DNA from: Tepidimonas charontis
GTDB lineage: Bacteria > Pseudomonadota > Gammaproteobacteria > Burkholderiales > Burkholderiaceae_C
DNA length: 64,000 nt
Assembly (NCBI RefSeq): GCF_007556685.1
Contig: NZ_VJON01000002.1
Coordinates: forward strand, 62,001-126,000
Reading direction: 5' to 3'
Shown: piece by piece, positions 56,833-64,000 of the stretch
How positions within the stretch are numbered: position 1 is the stretch's first letter
How the letters are laid out: each line of letters begins with the position of its first letter
Made by a program: the position numbers and the translations under genes
The notes under the pieces: generated by a model
What the model saw: only the letters and a program-made list of their open reading frames with translations
What the model was told of the DNA's origin: nothing
Database searches by the model: none

Positions 56833-58566
56833 ATGGCTACTTCGACCACTGCCGTTGCCGAGTTGGATCCGGCTTTGCCCGACACCGACGTCGCGCGTCC
56901 GACCTCGCCGCTGTTGGCGGGCTGGCAGCGCCTGAGCACCCCGCGCAAGGCCGCGCTGGGCGCCGGGGTCTTGGCCATGGTGGCGCTGCTGGCGTTGGCG
57001 TTTTATTGGCTCAACCGCCCCGACTATCGGGTGTTGTATGCCAATCTTTCCGACAAAGACGGTGGCGCCATTCTGGCCCAGCTGTCGCAGATGAATGTAC
57101 CCTACAAGCACGCCGATGGCGGCAACGCGATTTTGGTGCCGGCCGACCGCGTCAACGACGTGCGCATGAAGCTGGCCAGCCTGGGGCTGCCCAAGGGCGC
57201 CGTGGCCGGCTTTGAGCTGATGGACAACACCCGACTGGGCATGACGCAGTTTCAGGAGCGGGTGAACTTCCAGCGCAGCCTCGAGGGGGAGCTCACGCGC
57301 ACCATTTTGTCGTTGCAGTCAGTGGCCGATGCGCGTGTGCACTTGGCTCTGCCGAACCAGAATGGGTTTTTTCGTGAGCAGCAAAAGCCGTCGGCCAGTG
57401 TGCTGTTGACCTTGCACCCTGGGCGCACGCTGGACCGCACGCAGATTGCCGGCATCGTGCACCTGGTGGCCAGCTCGGTGCCAGAACTGGACCCGAAGGC
57501 AGTCAGCGTGATCGACCAAAACGGCACGTTGCTTTCGCAGCGCGCCGAGGGCGACAGCGGCATCGATTCGCGCCAGTTGGAGTATGTGCGCACGCTGGAG
57601 CGCATGTACACCCAGCGGATTTTGGATTTGCTCGAGCCTGTGGTGGGTCGCGACAATGTGCGCGCCACCGTGACGGCCGACGTCGATTTTTCCGTCACCG
57701 AGCGCACCAGCGAGCAGCATCGCCCCAACCAGGGCACCGAGCCGGCTGCGGTGCGCAGCTCACAGACGGTGGAGGAAAACGCCCCCGGCAGCCCACAGCC
57801 GGCGGGCGTCCCCGGGGCGGTGTCGAACATCGCCCCCGGCCCCACCCAGGCGCCGATCAACGGCCCCACGCCACCGGTGGGCGTGGTGGGTGCCGGCAAT
57901 GTCGCCACCGCCACGACCGACGGGGTCCGTCGGCGCGAACAGGTGGTCAATTACGAGGTGGACAAGACGATTGCCGTCACGCGCGAGGCCAGCGGCACCG
58001 TGCGGCGCTTGACGGCCGCGGTGGTCATCAACCATCTGCCCAACCCGGACGCCAAGCGTGGCCCCGCCACCGCAGCCCTGCCGCCCGAGCGACTGGAGCA
58101 GATCCAGGCCCTGGTGCGCGATGCGATTGGCTTCAACGGCGAGCGCGGCGACTCCATCAATGTGATGAACGCCCCCTTCAACCTGCCCAAGGCGGAGCCG
58201 GTGGAGCTGCCGTGGTATCGCGACCCGGACGTGCAGGATTTGCTGCGCAGCGCCGCGCCCTCGCTGGGGCTGCTACTGGTGGGGCTGCTGATCTTCCTGG
58301 GCCTGGTGCGGCCGACGCTGAAGATGATGCAGCCGCCGCCCCCGGTAGAGGCCAGCACAGCCGGCGCGCCGGCCCTGCCGGGGCCCGGCAGCCAGGTCGA
58401 TGCGGTGGTGGACGAAGTGGTGGAGCGCCCCGGCCTGCCGCAACCGGCCGATAATGTGCCCACTGCCGAAGACCTGCGGCTGGCCGACGCGCGCCGCCTG
58501 GCCAAAGAAAACCCGATGGCGGTGGCCAACATCCTCAAGGGTTGGATGGGTACCGACGGCAGCTGA
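56833..58566 (+). CDS. fliF: Flagellar MS-ring protein FliF
   Basis: Forms the inner-membrane MS ring; 577 residues. Two membrane segments, at ~41-60 (ALGAGVLAMVALLALAFYWL) and ~477-494 (SLGLLLVGLLIFLGLVRP), flank a periplasmic domain with YRVLYANLSDKDGGAI, NFQRSLEGELTRTI and ARVHLALPNQNGFFREQQKPSASV. The cytoplasmic tail (LADARRLAKENPMAVANILKGWM) binds FliG. Start choices are 56824 or 56833 in the same frame; the latter is used here. Confidence 0.96.
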   Translation: MATSTTAVAELDPALPDTDVARPTSPLLAGWQRLSTPRKAALGAGVLAMVALLALAFYWLNRPDYRVLYANLSDKDGGAILAQLSQMNVPYKHADGGNAILVPADRVNDVRMKLASLGLPKGAVAGFELMDNTRLGMTQFQERVNFQRSLEGELTRTILSLQSVADARVHLALPNQNGFFREQQKPSASVLLTLHPGRTLDRTQIAGIVHLVASSVPELDPKAVSVIDQNGTLLSQRAEGDSGIDSRQLEYVRTLERMYTQRILDLLEPVVGRDNVRATVTADVDFSVTERTSEQHRPNQGTEPAAVRSSQTVEENAPGSPQPAGVPGAVSNIAPGPTQAPINGPTPPVGVVGAGNVATATTDGVRRREQVVNYEVDKTIAVTREASGTVRRLTAAVVINHLPNPDAKRGPATAALPPERLEQIQALVRDAIGFNGERGDSINVMNAPFNLPKAEPVELPWYRDPDVQDLLRSAAPSLGLLLVGLLIFLGLVRPTLKMMQPPPPVEASTAGAPALPGPGSQVDAVVDEVVERPGLPQPADNVPTAEDLRLADARRLAKENPMAVANILKGWMGTDGS

Positions 58567-58604
58567 AGCCGACCGCAGCCGGCGCACGTGTGAGGTGAGC
58601 AGAC

Positions 58605-59606
58605 ATGGCCGATACCGACGACGGACTGCAAGAAGCGGCCATCTTCCTGATGTCGCTGGGCGAGGAAGAGGCGGCGGAAGTCTTCAAGCACTTTTCGCCC
58701 AAGGAGGTGCAGCGCTTGGGCGAGGCGATCGCACGCATGCGCGCCGTGCCCAAAGAGAAGGTCGAATCGGTCATCGAGCGCTTCACGCGCGAAGCCCAGT
58801 CGCAAAGCCTGCTGGTGTCGGACACGGACAACTATGTGCGCTCGGTGCTCAAACGCGCGCTGGGCGACGACAAGGCGGCGCTGCTGATCGACCGCATCCT
58901 GCAGGGCGGCGACGTCTCCGGCATCGAGAGCCTGAAGTGGATGGACCCGATCTCGGTCGCCGAACTGCTGCGCAACGAGCATCCGCAGATCCTGGCCGCC
59001 ATCCTGGTGCACCTGGACCAAGACCACGCCGCCAATATTCTCAAGCACTTCACCGAGCGCACGCGCAACGAGGTGATGCTGCGCATTGCCACGCTGGAAG
59101 GCATCCAGCCAACGGCGCTGAAGGATCTGAACGAAGCGCTATACCAAGTGCTGGCGGGCGGCGACAAGATTCGCAAGAGCTCGCTCGGCGGGGTCAAGAC
59201 CGCCGCGGAGATCATCAACCTGCTGGGCACAAGCCTGGAGGCCAGCGTGTTGGATGCCATCCGCGAGCAAGACCCGGATCTGGCGCAAAAGATCATGGAC
59301 AAGATGTTCACCTTCGAGGACCTGCTCAAGCTCGACAACAAGTCGCTGCAGATGGTCCTCAAGGAGGTGTCGGCCGACGTGCTGGTGGTGGCGCTCAAGG
59401 GCGCTTCGCAGGAGTTGCGCGACAAAATCCTGTCCAACATGTCCAGCCGCGCCGCCGAAGCGCTCAAGGAAGACCTGGAGTCGCGCGGGCCGGTGCGTCT
59501 GTCCGAAGTGGATGCGCAGCAAAAGGAAATCCTGAAGATCGTGCGCCGACTGGTGGACGAAGGCCAGATTGTCATCGGTGGAGGCGGCGACGATGCCTTC
59601 GTCTAA
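58605..59606 (+). CDS. fliG: Flagellar motor switch protein FliG
   Basis: Rotor protein of the C-ring that contacts the stator; 333 residues. N-domain AAIFLMSLGEEEAAEVFKHFSPKEVQRLGEA, middle domain with the EHPQ motif in LLRNEHPQILAAILVHLDQDHAANIL, and C-domain with the charged torque helix MSSRAAEALKEDLESRGPVRLSEVD. It starts 38 bp after fliF and overlaps fliH by 14 bp. Confidence 0.97.
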   Translation: MADTDDGLQEAAIFLMSLGEEEAAEVFKHFSPKEVQRLGEAIARMRAVPKEKVESVIERFTREAQSQSLLVSDTDNYVRSVLKRALGDDKAALLIDRILQGGDVSGIESLKWMDPISVAELLRNEHPQILAAILVHLDQDHAANILKHFTERTRNEVMLRIATLEGIQPTALKDLNEALYQVLAGGDKIRKSSLGGVKTAAEIINLLGTSLEASVLDAIREQDPDLAQKIMDKMFTFEDLLKLDNKSLQMVLKEVSADVLVVALKGASQELRDKILSNMSSRAAEALKEDLESRGPVRLSEVDAQQKEILKIVRRLVDEGQIVIGGGGDDAFV

Positions 59607-60384
59607 CCGCGGCACGCATCCCTATCAACGCTTCATTCCTCGCGAAGAGGTGCAGGCCGTCAGCGCCTGGACGTTCGCGCCGGTGGGCGAGGCGGCCCCC
59701 GCGCCCGCCAGCGAACCGGAACCGCCCCCGATCACCCCCGAGGATGTGGAGGCGGCCCGCGCGCAAGCCTTTGCCGAGGGCTTCGAACAGGGGCGGCAAA
59801 CCGGCGCGCAGGAAATGCGCGATGCCTTGACCGAGCCACTGCGCCACCAAGCCGAAGAGCTGGCACAGCGCGTGGCGGGCATCCTGGCCCAGGCCCAGGC
59901 CGAGCTGGACGCCGTACAGCAGGCGCTGGCCCAGCAGGTGCTTCTGCTGGCCTGCGACGTGGCACGGCAGGTGGTGCGGCGTGAATTGACGCAGCCGCTG
60001 AGCGCGGTGCAGGCCGTGGTGCTAGAAGCCCTGACGATGCTGACCGACGACGCCCGCCCTGCCGTACTGCGTCTGCACCCCGATGACGCCGAGCGTTTGC
60101 AGCCGGCCTTGGGCGAGGCGCTGCAACGCCAGCAAGTGCGGCTGCAAGCCGATGAGCGCGTCACACCCGGCGGCTGTGTGCTACAGACGCGCCTGGGCGT
60201 GGTGGACGGGACGCTACAGCGCCGCTGGGCGCGCGCCGTGGCCAACCTGGGGCTCGATGAACCGTGGCAACCGGCGCCGGCCAGCGCGTGGGCGGGCACT
60301 GCCGCTTACCCCAGCGCGCCCACCCACGAGGCCGACGGCGCCACCGATACGCCCCCCGATCCCCAGGAGGCGGCCCATGGCTGA
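59593..60384 (+). CDS. fliH: Flagellar export regulator FliH
   Basis: Binds and restrains the export ATPase FliI; 263 residues. N-terminal Pro/Ala/Glu-rich linker, then a coiled-coil with [21 protein letters not shown], and the globular C-domain with [16 protein letters not shown] and [16 protein letters not shown]. The ATG at 59593 lies inside the end of fliG and has GGAGG upstream. The C-terminal ~30 residues are low complexity. It overlaps fliI by 8 bp. Confidence 0.92.
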   Translation: MPSSNRGTHPYQRFIPREEVQAVSAWTFAPVGEAAPAPASEPEPPPITPEDVEAARAQAFAEGFEQGRQTGAQEMRDALTEPLRHQAEELAQRVAGILAQAQAELDAVQQALAQQVLLLACDVARQVVRRELTQPLSAVQAVVLEALTMLTDDARPAVLRLHPDDAERLQPALGEALQRQQVRLQADERVTPGGCVLQTRLGVVDGTLQRRWARAVANLGLDEPWQPAPASAWAGTAAYPSAPTHEADGATDTPPDPQEAAHG

Positions 60385-61837
60385 CTTGCGCACGTGGGAG
60401 GCGTTTTTGGCGGCGGCACGCCAGGCCGCCACCCAAGCCACGCCACTGGAAGCCAGCGGACAGCTCACGCGCTTGGCCGGCTTGGTGCTGGAGGCCGAAG
60501 GCATCCGCACGCCGGTGGGTTCGCAGTGCGTGATCGACCCCAACCCCGACCCGCTGGCACCCGACGACGGCCATGGTGGCACCGTATTGGCCGAGGTGGT
60601 GGGCTTTGCCGGCCCGCGCGCCTACCTGATGCCGGCCAGTGAAGTGCTGGGCTTGGCACCCGGGGCGCGCGTGCGGCCGTTGCCGCCCTACCGCCCCCGC
60701 CCGCGTCTGGGCGATGCACCCCACCCCCTGCCGCCCAGCGACCGCGGTGTGCTGCGCCTGCCGCTGGGCGCGGGCCTGTTGGGCCGGGTAGTCGACGCCT
60801 ACGGTCAGCCGCTGGACGGCGGCGGCCCCTTGCACGGTGTGCAGGTCCAAGCGCTGGAGCGCCCGCCCATCAACGCCATGCAGCGCGCCCCCATTCGCGA
60901 ACCGCTGGACACGGGCGTGCGCGCCATCAACGCGCTGCTCACCGTGGGGCGCGGACAGCGCCTGGGGCTGTTTGCGGGTTCTGGCGTGGGCAAGAGCGTA
61001 CTGTTGGGGATGATGGCGCGCTACACACGCGCCGACGTCATCGTCGTCGGCTTGATCGGCGAGCGCGGCCGCGAAGTCAAGGAGTTCATCGAAGACATTC
61101 TGGGCCCGCAGGACCGCGGGCGGGCGGTGGTGGTAGCCGCCCCCGCCGACGCGCCGCCGCTGGTACGGCTGCAAGGGGCACACTATGCCACCGCGATCGC
61201 CGAACGCTTTCGCGACGAGGGGCGGCACGTGCTGCTGCTGATGGATTCGCTCACCCGCTATGCGATGGCGCAGCGTGAAATCGGCCTGGCCATCGGCGAG
61301 CCCCCTGCCACCAAAGGCTACCCGCCCAGCGCCTTTGCGCGCCTGCCGCAACTGGTGGAGCGTTCCGGCAACGGTCCGGAGGGGGGTGGCTCCATCACCG
61401 CGTTCTACACCGTGCTGTCGGAAGGCGACGACCAGCAAGACCCCATCGCCGACGCCGCACGCGCCATCTTGGATGGCCACATCGTGCTGTCACGCGCGCT
61501 GGCCGAATCCGGCATCTACCCAGCCATCGACATCGAAGCGTCGGCTTCGCGCGTGATGCACAACGTCGTCAGCCCGCAGCATTGGACGCTGGCGCGGCGT
61601 TTCCGACAGCTGTACGCACGCTACCAAAGGAGCCGCGACCTCATCCAACTGGGCGCGTACGTCAGCGGCAGCGACCCCGAAACCGATCTCGCCATTCAAT
61701 TGCACCCGGCCATGGTAGCGCTGCTAACCCAGGACATGCGCGAAGGAGCGTCGTTCGAGCACAGCGTGCGCCAGCTGGCCGAGGTGCTGGCCCCGGCGAT
61801 GGGCGCCGGCCCGCGCGGCGCAGGAGACCGTGCATGA
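60377..61837 (+). CDS. fliI: Flagellum-specific ATPase FliI
   Basis: Hexameric ATPase of the flagellar export apparatus; 486 residues. Beta-barrel N-domain, Walker [18 protein letters not shown], the [17 protein letters not shown] signature, Walker [21 protein letters not shown] and [24 protein letters not shown] lies 7 nt before the ATG at 60377. The stop overlaps the fliJ ATG (ATGA). Confidence 0.97.
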   Translation: MADLRTWEAFLAAARQAATQATPLEASGQLTRLAGLVLEAEGIRTPVGSQCVIDPNPDPLAPDDGHGGTVLAEVVGFAGPRAYLMPASEVLGLAPGARVRPLPPYRPRPRLGDAPHPLPPSDRGVLRLPLGAGLLGRVVDAYGQPLDGGGPLHGVQVQALERPPINAMQRAPIREPLDTGVRAINALLTVGRGQRLGLFAGSGVGKSVLLGMMARYTRADVIVVGLIGERGREVKEFIEDILGPQDRGRAVVVAAPADAPPLVRLQGAHYATAIAERFRDEGRHVLLLMDSLTRYAMAQREIGLAIGEPPATKGYPPSAFARLPQLVERSGNGPEGGGSITAFYTVLSEGDDQQDPIADAARAILDGHIVLSRALAESGIYPAIDIEASASRVMHNVVSPQHWTLARRFRQLYARYQRSRDLIQLGAYVSGSDPETDLAIQLHPAMVALLTQDMREGASFEHSVRQLAEVLAPAMGAGPRGAGDRA

Positions 61838-62289
61838 AGCCGACCCGTGACCTGGCCGTGCTGCTGGAGCTGGCGCAACGCCGGCGTGACGACGCCTTGC
61901 AGGCGCTGGCCGCCGTGCGCCGTGAGCAGCAGACCGCGCAAAACCAGATGGCACAGCTGCAGCACTACACGCGCGAGGCCGATGCGCGCTGGCTGCAACG
62001 CGCCAGCGGCGGCGTGACGCCGACGTTGCTGGCCACCCAGCGCCAATTCGTGGCGCGGCTGCAGGAAGCCATCGCGTTTCAAACCGACGTTTTGCAACAG
62101 CTGCAGGCGCGTGTGGCACAGGCCGAGGCGCAGGTGCAGCACGCCGAGCGCGCCTTGGCGACGCTGCAACGCATTCAACAGCGGCGCTTACAGCGCTGGC
62201 TGGACCGACAACGCCGCGCCGAACAAAAAGTCACCGACGAGATGGCCGCCGCCCAGCATCGCCGGCGCACCGCCACCGCCCCACTTTGA
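61834..62289 (+). CDS. fliJ: Flagellar export protein FliJ
   Basis: Coiled-coil chaperone-escort and central stalk of the export ATPase; 151 residues, almost wholly helical ([53 protein letters not shown]). Sequence identity in the family is low, but length, coiled-coil pattern and the 4-bp overlap with fliI make the call secure. fliK follows 12 bp later. Confidence 0.92.
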   Translation: MKPTRDLAVLLELAQRRRDDALQALAAVRREQQTAQNQMAQLQHYTREADARWLQRASGGVTPTLLATQRQFVARLQEAIAFQTDVLQQLQARVAQAEAQVQHAERALATLQRIQQRRLQRWLDRQRRAEQKVTDEMAAAQHRRRTATAPL

Positions 62290-62301
62290 CCGGAGTTGCC
62301 C

Positions 62302-63669
62302 ATGAAAGCCGAAACCGCCAGCCACGTCGCAGCCAGCACCGCCCCCCCGCACGCCGCAGCGCGCGGCCCCAGCAGCGCGCCTGCCAACGGCGACGCCTTT
62401 GCGCTGTTGCTCGACGATCTGATCGCGGCCGAAGAGACGGCGGCGAGCACGACGCTGACCGGCGACGAAGCCACCGATGGCAACTCGGCGGCGCCGGGGC
62501 GCCGCGGCAGCACCGATGGCCCCGGGTCCGCCGAGACGGCGGCCAACGCCGAGGCGCCCCTGCTGGCTGCTCTGTTGGGGCTGGGCAACCCCGCCCCCAT
62601 CGCCGACGGTGACACCAGTGCCGCCGCGACGGTAACGGAAGACACGGCGAAGCAAACGCCGGGGGATAGCGCCGCTGGCCGCATCGGCGCGCCTTCAACG
62701 CACGCCACCCTCACATCGGCTTGGAGCGCGCAGCCCGTATCCTCGGAATCCCCCAGCGAGGCCGTCGCGCCGGCCGCTGGTGATGCCTCGCCTGGCCTCA
62801 AGCAACTCACGGACGACCGCGCCACAATCCAGGTAGACGAGCCATCGCCGCAGGAGCGAACCACCCCTGGCACCACCGCCGCACTGGCGGCGCGGGGCAA
62901 GGGGCGCCAGCTCGGGACCGGGCGGACCGGCAACGACAGTGCCCAGGCGCTGGCGCATGCCTTGGTCGCCGCAGTGGCCGACCCGGCGCCCGCAGCACGC
63001 CCACTGCATGCCGCCGCGGCTGGCGCCTCCACCCCGGGCACGGATCGGTTGGAGCCGGGTTTGACCCTGGCCACCGCAGCAGCCAACCCCGCCGGCACCC
63101 GTGAGCACGCCGGCGCCGGATCGGCTGACCATGGTGCCGCCAGCGACGGCCGCAGCGCAGCGGCTGCCGGCGCGCACAATCCCGGGCCGGACGCCGCGCT
63201 GGCTGGCGATGGCACACCCGGCGCGGCGGACTTCGGCCTCCATCTGGGCGAGGCGCTGCAAGGCGCTTTTGAGAACATCGGCACCCAAGTGAGCCTGTGG
63301 GCCGCCGGGCGCACCCAGCGCGCCAGCTTCGAGCTGCGCGACGGGCTGGATGCCCCACTGACCGTGGACCTGCAACTGAGCGACGGTGTGGCCCAGTTGC
63401 AATTTCGCACCGATGATGCGGTGCTGCGCCAACTGATCCAAGCCCAGGCCCCCACCGCGTTGGCCGACGCTCTGGCGCGCGCCGGCGTGGCGTTGGGCCA
63501 GGTGGATGTGGGTGCGCGCGGCCAGGGCGGCGGCCCCAGTGCCGATGGGAGCGATGAACGGGCGGGGTCGCGTGCGCGCATCGCCCTGACGAGTCCGACG
63601 TCTGCTGCCCCCAGTGGCGCGCGCGCGCTCGCCCCGCGCGCCGGGACGAGCTTGGATGTCTACGCGTAA
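62302..63669 (+). CDS. fliK: Flagellar hook-length control protein FliK
   Basis: Secreted ruler that sets hook length and switches export specificity; 455 residues. The N-terminal ~300 residues are low-complexity Ala/Thr/Pro/Gly (the ruler). The C-terminal hook-control domain contains RASFELRDGLDAPLTVDLQLSDGVAQLQFRTDDAVLRQLI and LADALARAGVALGQVDVGA. The ATG at 62302 follows CGGAG; a TTG two codons earlier is unlikely. The last ~50 residues are poorly conserved. Confidence 0.9.
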   Translation: MKAETASHVAASTAPPHAAARGPSSAPANGDAFALLLDDLIAAEETAASTTLTGDEATDGNSAAPGRRGSTDGPGSAETAANAEAPLLAALLGLGNPAPIADGDTSAAATVTEDTAKQTPGDSAAGRIGAPSTHATLTSAWSAQPVSSESPSEAVAPAAGDASPGLKQLTDDRATIQVDEPSPQERTTPGTTAALAARGKGRQLGTGRTGNDSAQALAHALVAAVADPAPAARPLHAAAAGASTPGTDRLEPGLTLATAAANPAGTREHAGAGSADHGAASDGRSAAAAGAHNPGPDAALAGDGTPGAADFGLHLGEALQGAFENIGTQVSLWAAGRTQRASFELRDGLDAPLTVDLQLSDGVAQLQFRTDDAVLRQLIQAQAPTALADALARAGVALGQVDVGARGQGGGPSADGSDERAGSRARIALTSPTSAAPSGARALAPRAGTSLDVYA

Positions 63670-63972
63670 AGCGCAAAGCGCGGGCCAGCGCGCGTGCCAC
63701 CGCCACACCAGCGGCGAGGAGACGGCCGCGGTGCGTCCCGAGTAGCGCACCCGCGCCACCACCCCGGCCGCCCCAAGCCAACAACAACCGGAAAGAAATG
63801 GCGCTGTTCGGACTTTTGGCGGTACCGCATCACAATCCACAATTGCGGCAGGCTCGCCTCCGGCACAGCGGTGCGTGCCACAATAAGGAGGTCCATAGCA
63901 GCGGTGCCGTCGGCGCTGTTTGCGCAGCGCTGACGCCCCTCCGTCCCATCCATCGTCGAACCTCACATCACC
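63670..63972 (+). other. fliK-fliL intergenic region
   Basis: About 300 bp without a credible gene. A small frame from 63798 (MALFGLLAVPHHNPQ) lacks family resemblance. CACAATAAGGAGG near 63877-63889 is A-T-rich with a ribosome-binding-site look but no matched start. Confidence 0.35.
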
Positions 63973-64000
63973 ATGGCCAAGACTGAAGACGCCGCCGCCG
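63973..64000 (+). CDS. fliL: Start of a gene cut by the window end, probably fliL
   Basis: ATG followed by codons for AKTEDAAAA runs to the last base. Only about nine residues are present, so the identity rests on position: fliL follows fliK in this gene order. Confidence 0.5.

Noticed and set aside
63798-63986. 62-codon frame between fliK and fliL
   Set aside because: His/Arg-rich, overlaps the probable fliL start and has no family resemblance.

Overview
The window is a dense, GC-rich stretch of bacterial chromosome. Gene content and gene order point to a betaproteobacterium of the Burkholderiales, most like the Comamonadaceae: rhodanese-grxC-secB-gpsA divergent from gpmA-ctpA-moeB, thrS-infC-rpmI-rplT-pheST-ihfA, and panB opposite nadC-nadA. 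The genus cannot be fixed from the sequence alone. Nearly all genes are housekeeping genes. I saw no CRISPR array, tRNA, rRNA, prophage or complete insertion sequence.

Layout: (1) 0-17.7 kb: aconitase, pmbA, darP, mog, cysE, trmJ, suhB, mutS, pcm, a rhodanese, tolC, and a tightly coupled envelope-sugar cluster (phosphomannomutase, glycosyltransferase, waaA). (2) 17.9-27.5 kb: a DMT transporter, then the translation operon thrS-infC-rpmI-rplT-pheS-pheT-ihfA on the minus strand, and a nitroreductase. (3) 27.6-45.7 kb: isocitrate lyase with a palindromic operator region, nadC/nadA, panB/panC, the gpsA-secB-grxC-rhodanese operon, gpmA-ctpA-moeB, and a minus-strand operon joining a degenerate HD-GYP-like protein, nudB, an EEP nuclease, clsB, folE and a BLUF photoreceptor. 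(4) 45.7-46.9 kb: about 1.2 kb without a credible gene. (5) 46.9-64 kb: a probable flagellin-modification cassette (methyltransferase, glycosyltransferase, TPR-glycosyltransferase) leading into fliC-fliD-fliC-fliS-fliT, a divergent fliE, and fliFGHIJK(L).

The most notable signals are regulatory. The thrS leader encodes a 13-residue peptide with four threonines, followed by mutually exclusive hairpins ending in an intrinsic terminator, which is the layout of a threonine-responsive transcription attenuator. Further down the same operon, infC begins at a non-canonical ATC codon, rpmI has its own TATAAT promoter, and an intrinsic terminator lies between rplT and pheS inside a small open frame that bridges the two genes. 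The isocitrate lyase promoter carries tandem GTCTTAT palindromes. The two flagellin genes share about 1.04 kb of apparently identical DNA that starts at the start codon, although their promoter regions are unrelated; only the first has a clear sigma-28 promoter.

How the genes work together: the 3' third builds and probably glycosylates the flagellar filament. The nudB/folE pair supplies and processes dihydroneopterin triphosphate for folate. aceA and acnA serve the glyoxylate and TCA cycles. panBC and nadAC make cofactors. algC, the glycosyltransferase and waaA make lipopolysaccharide.
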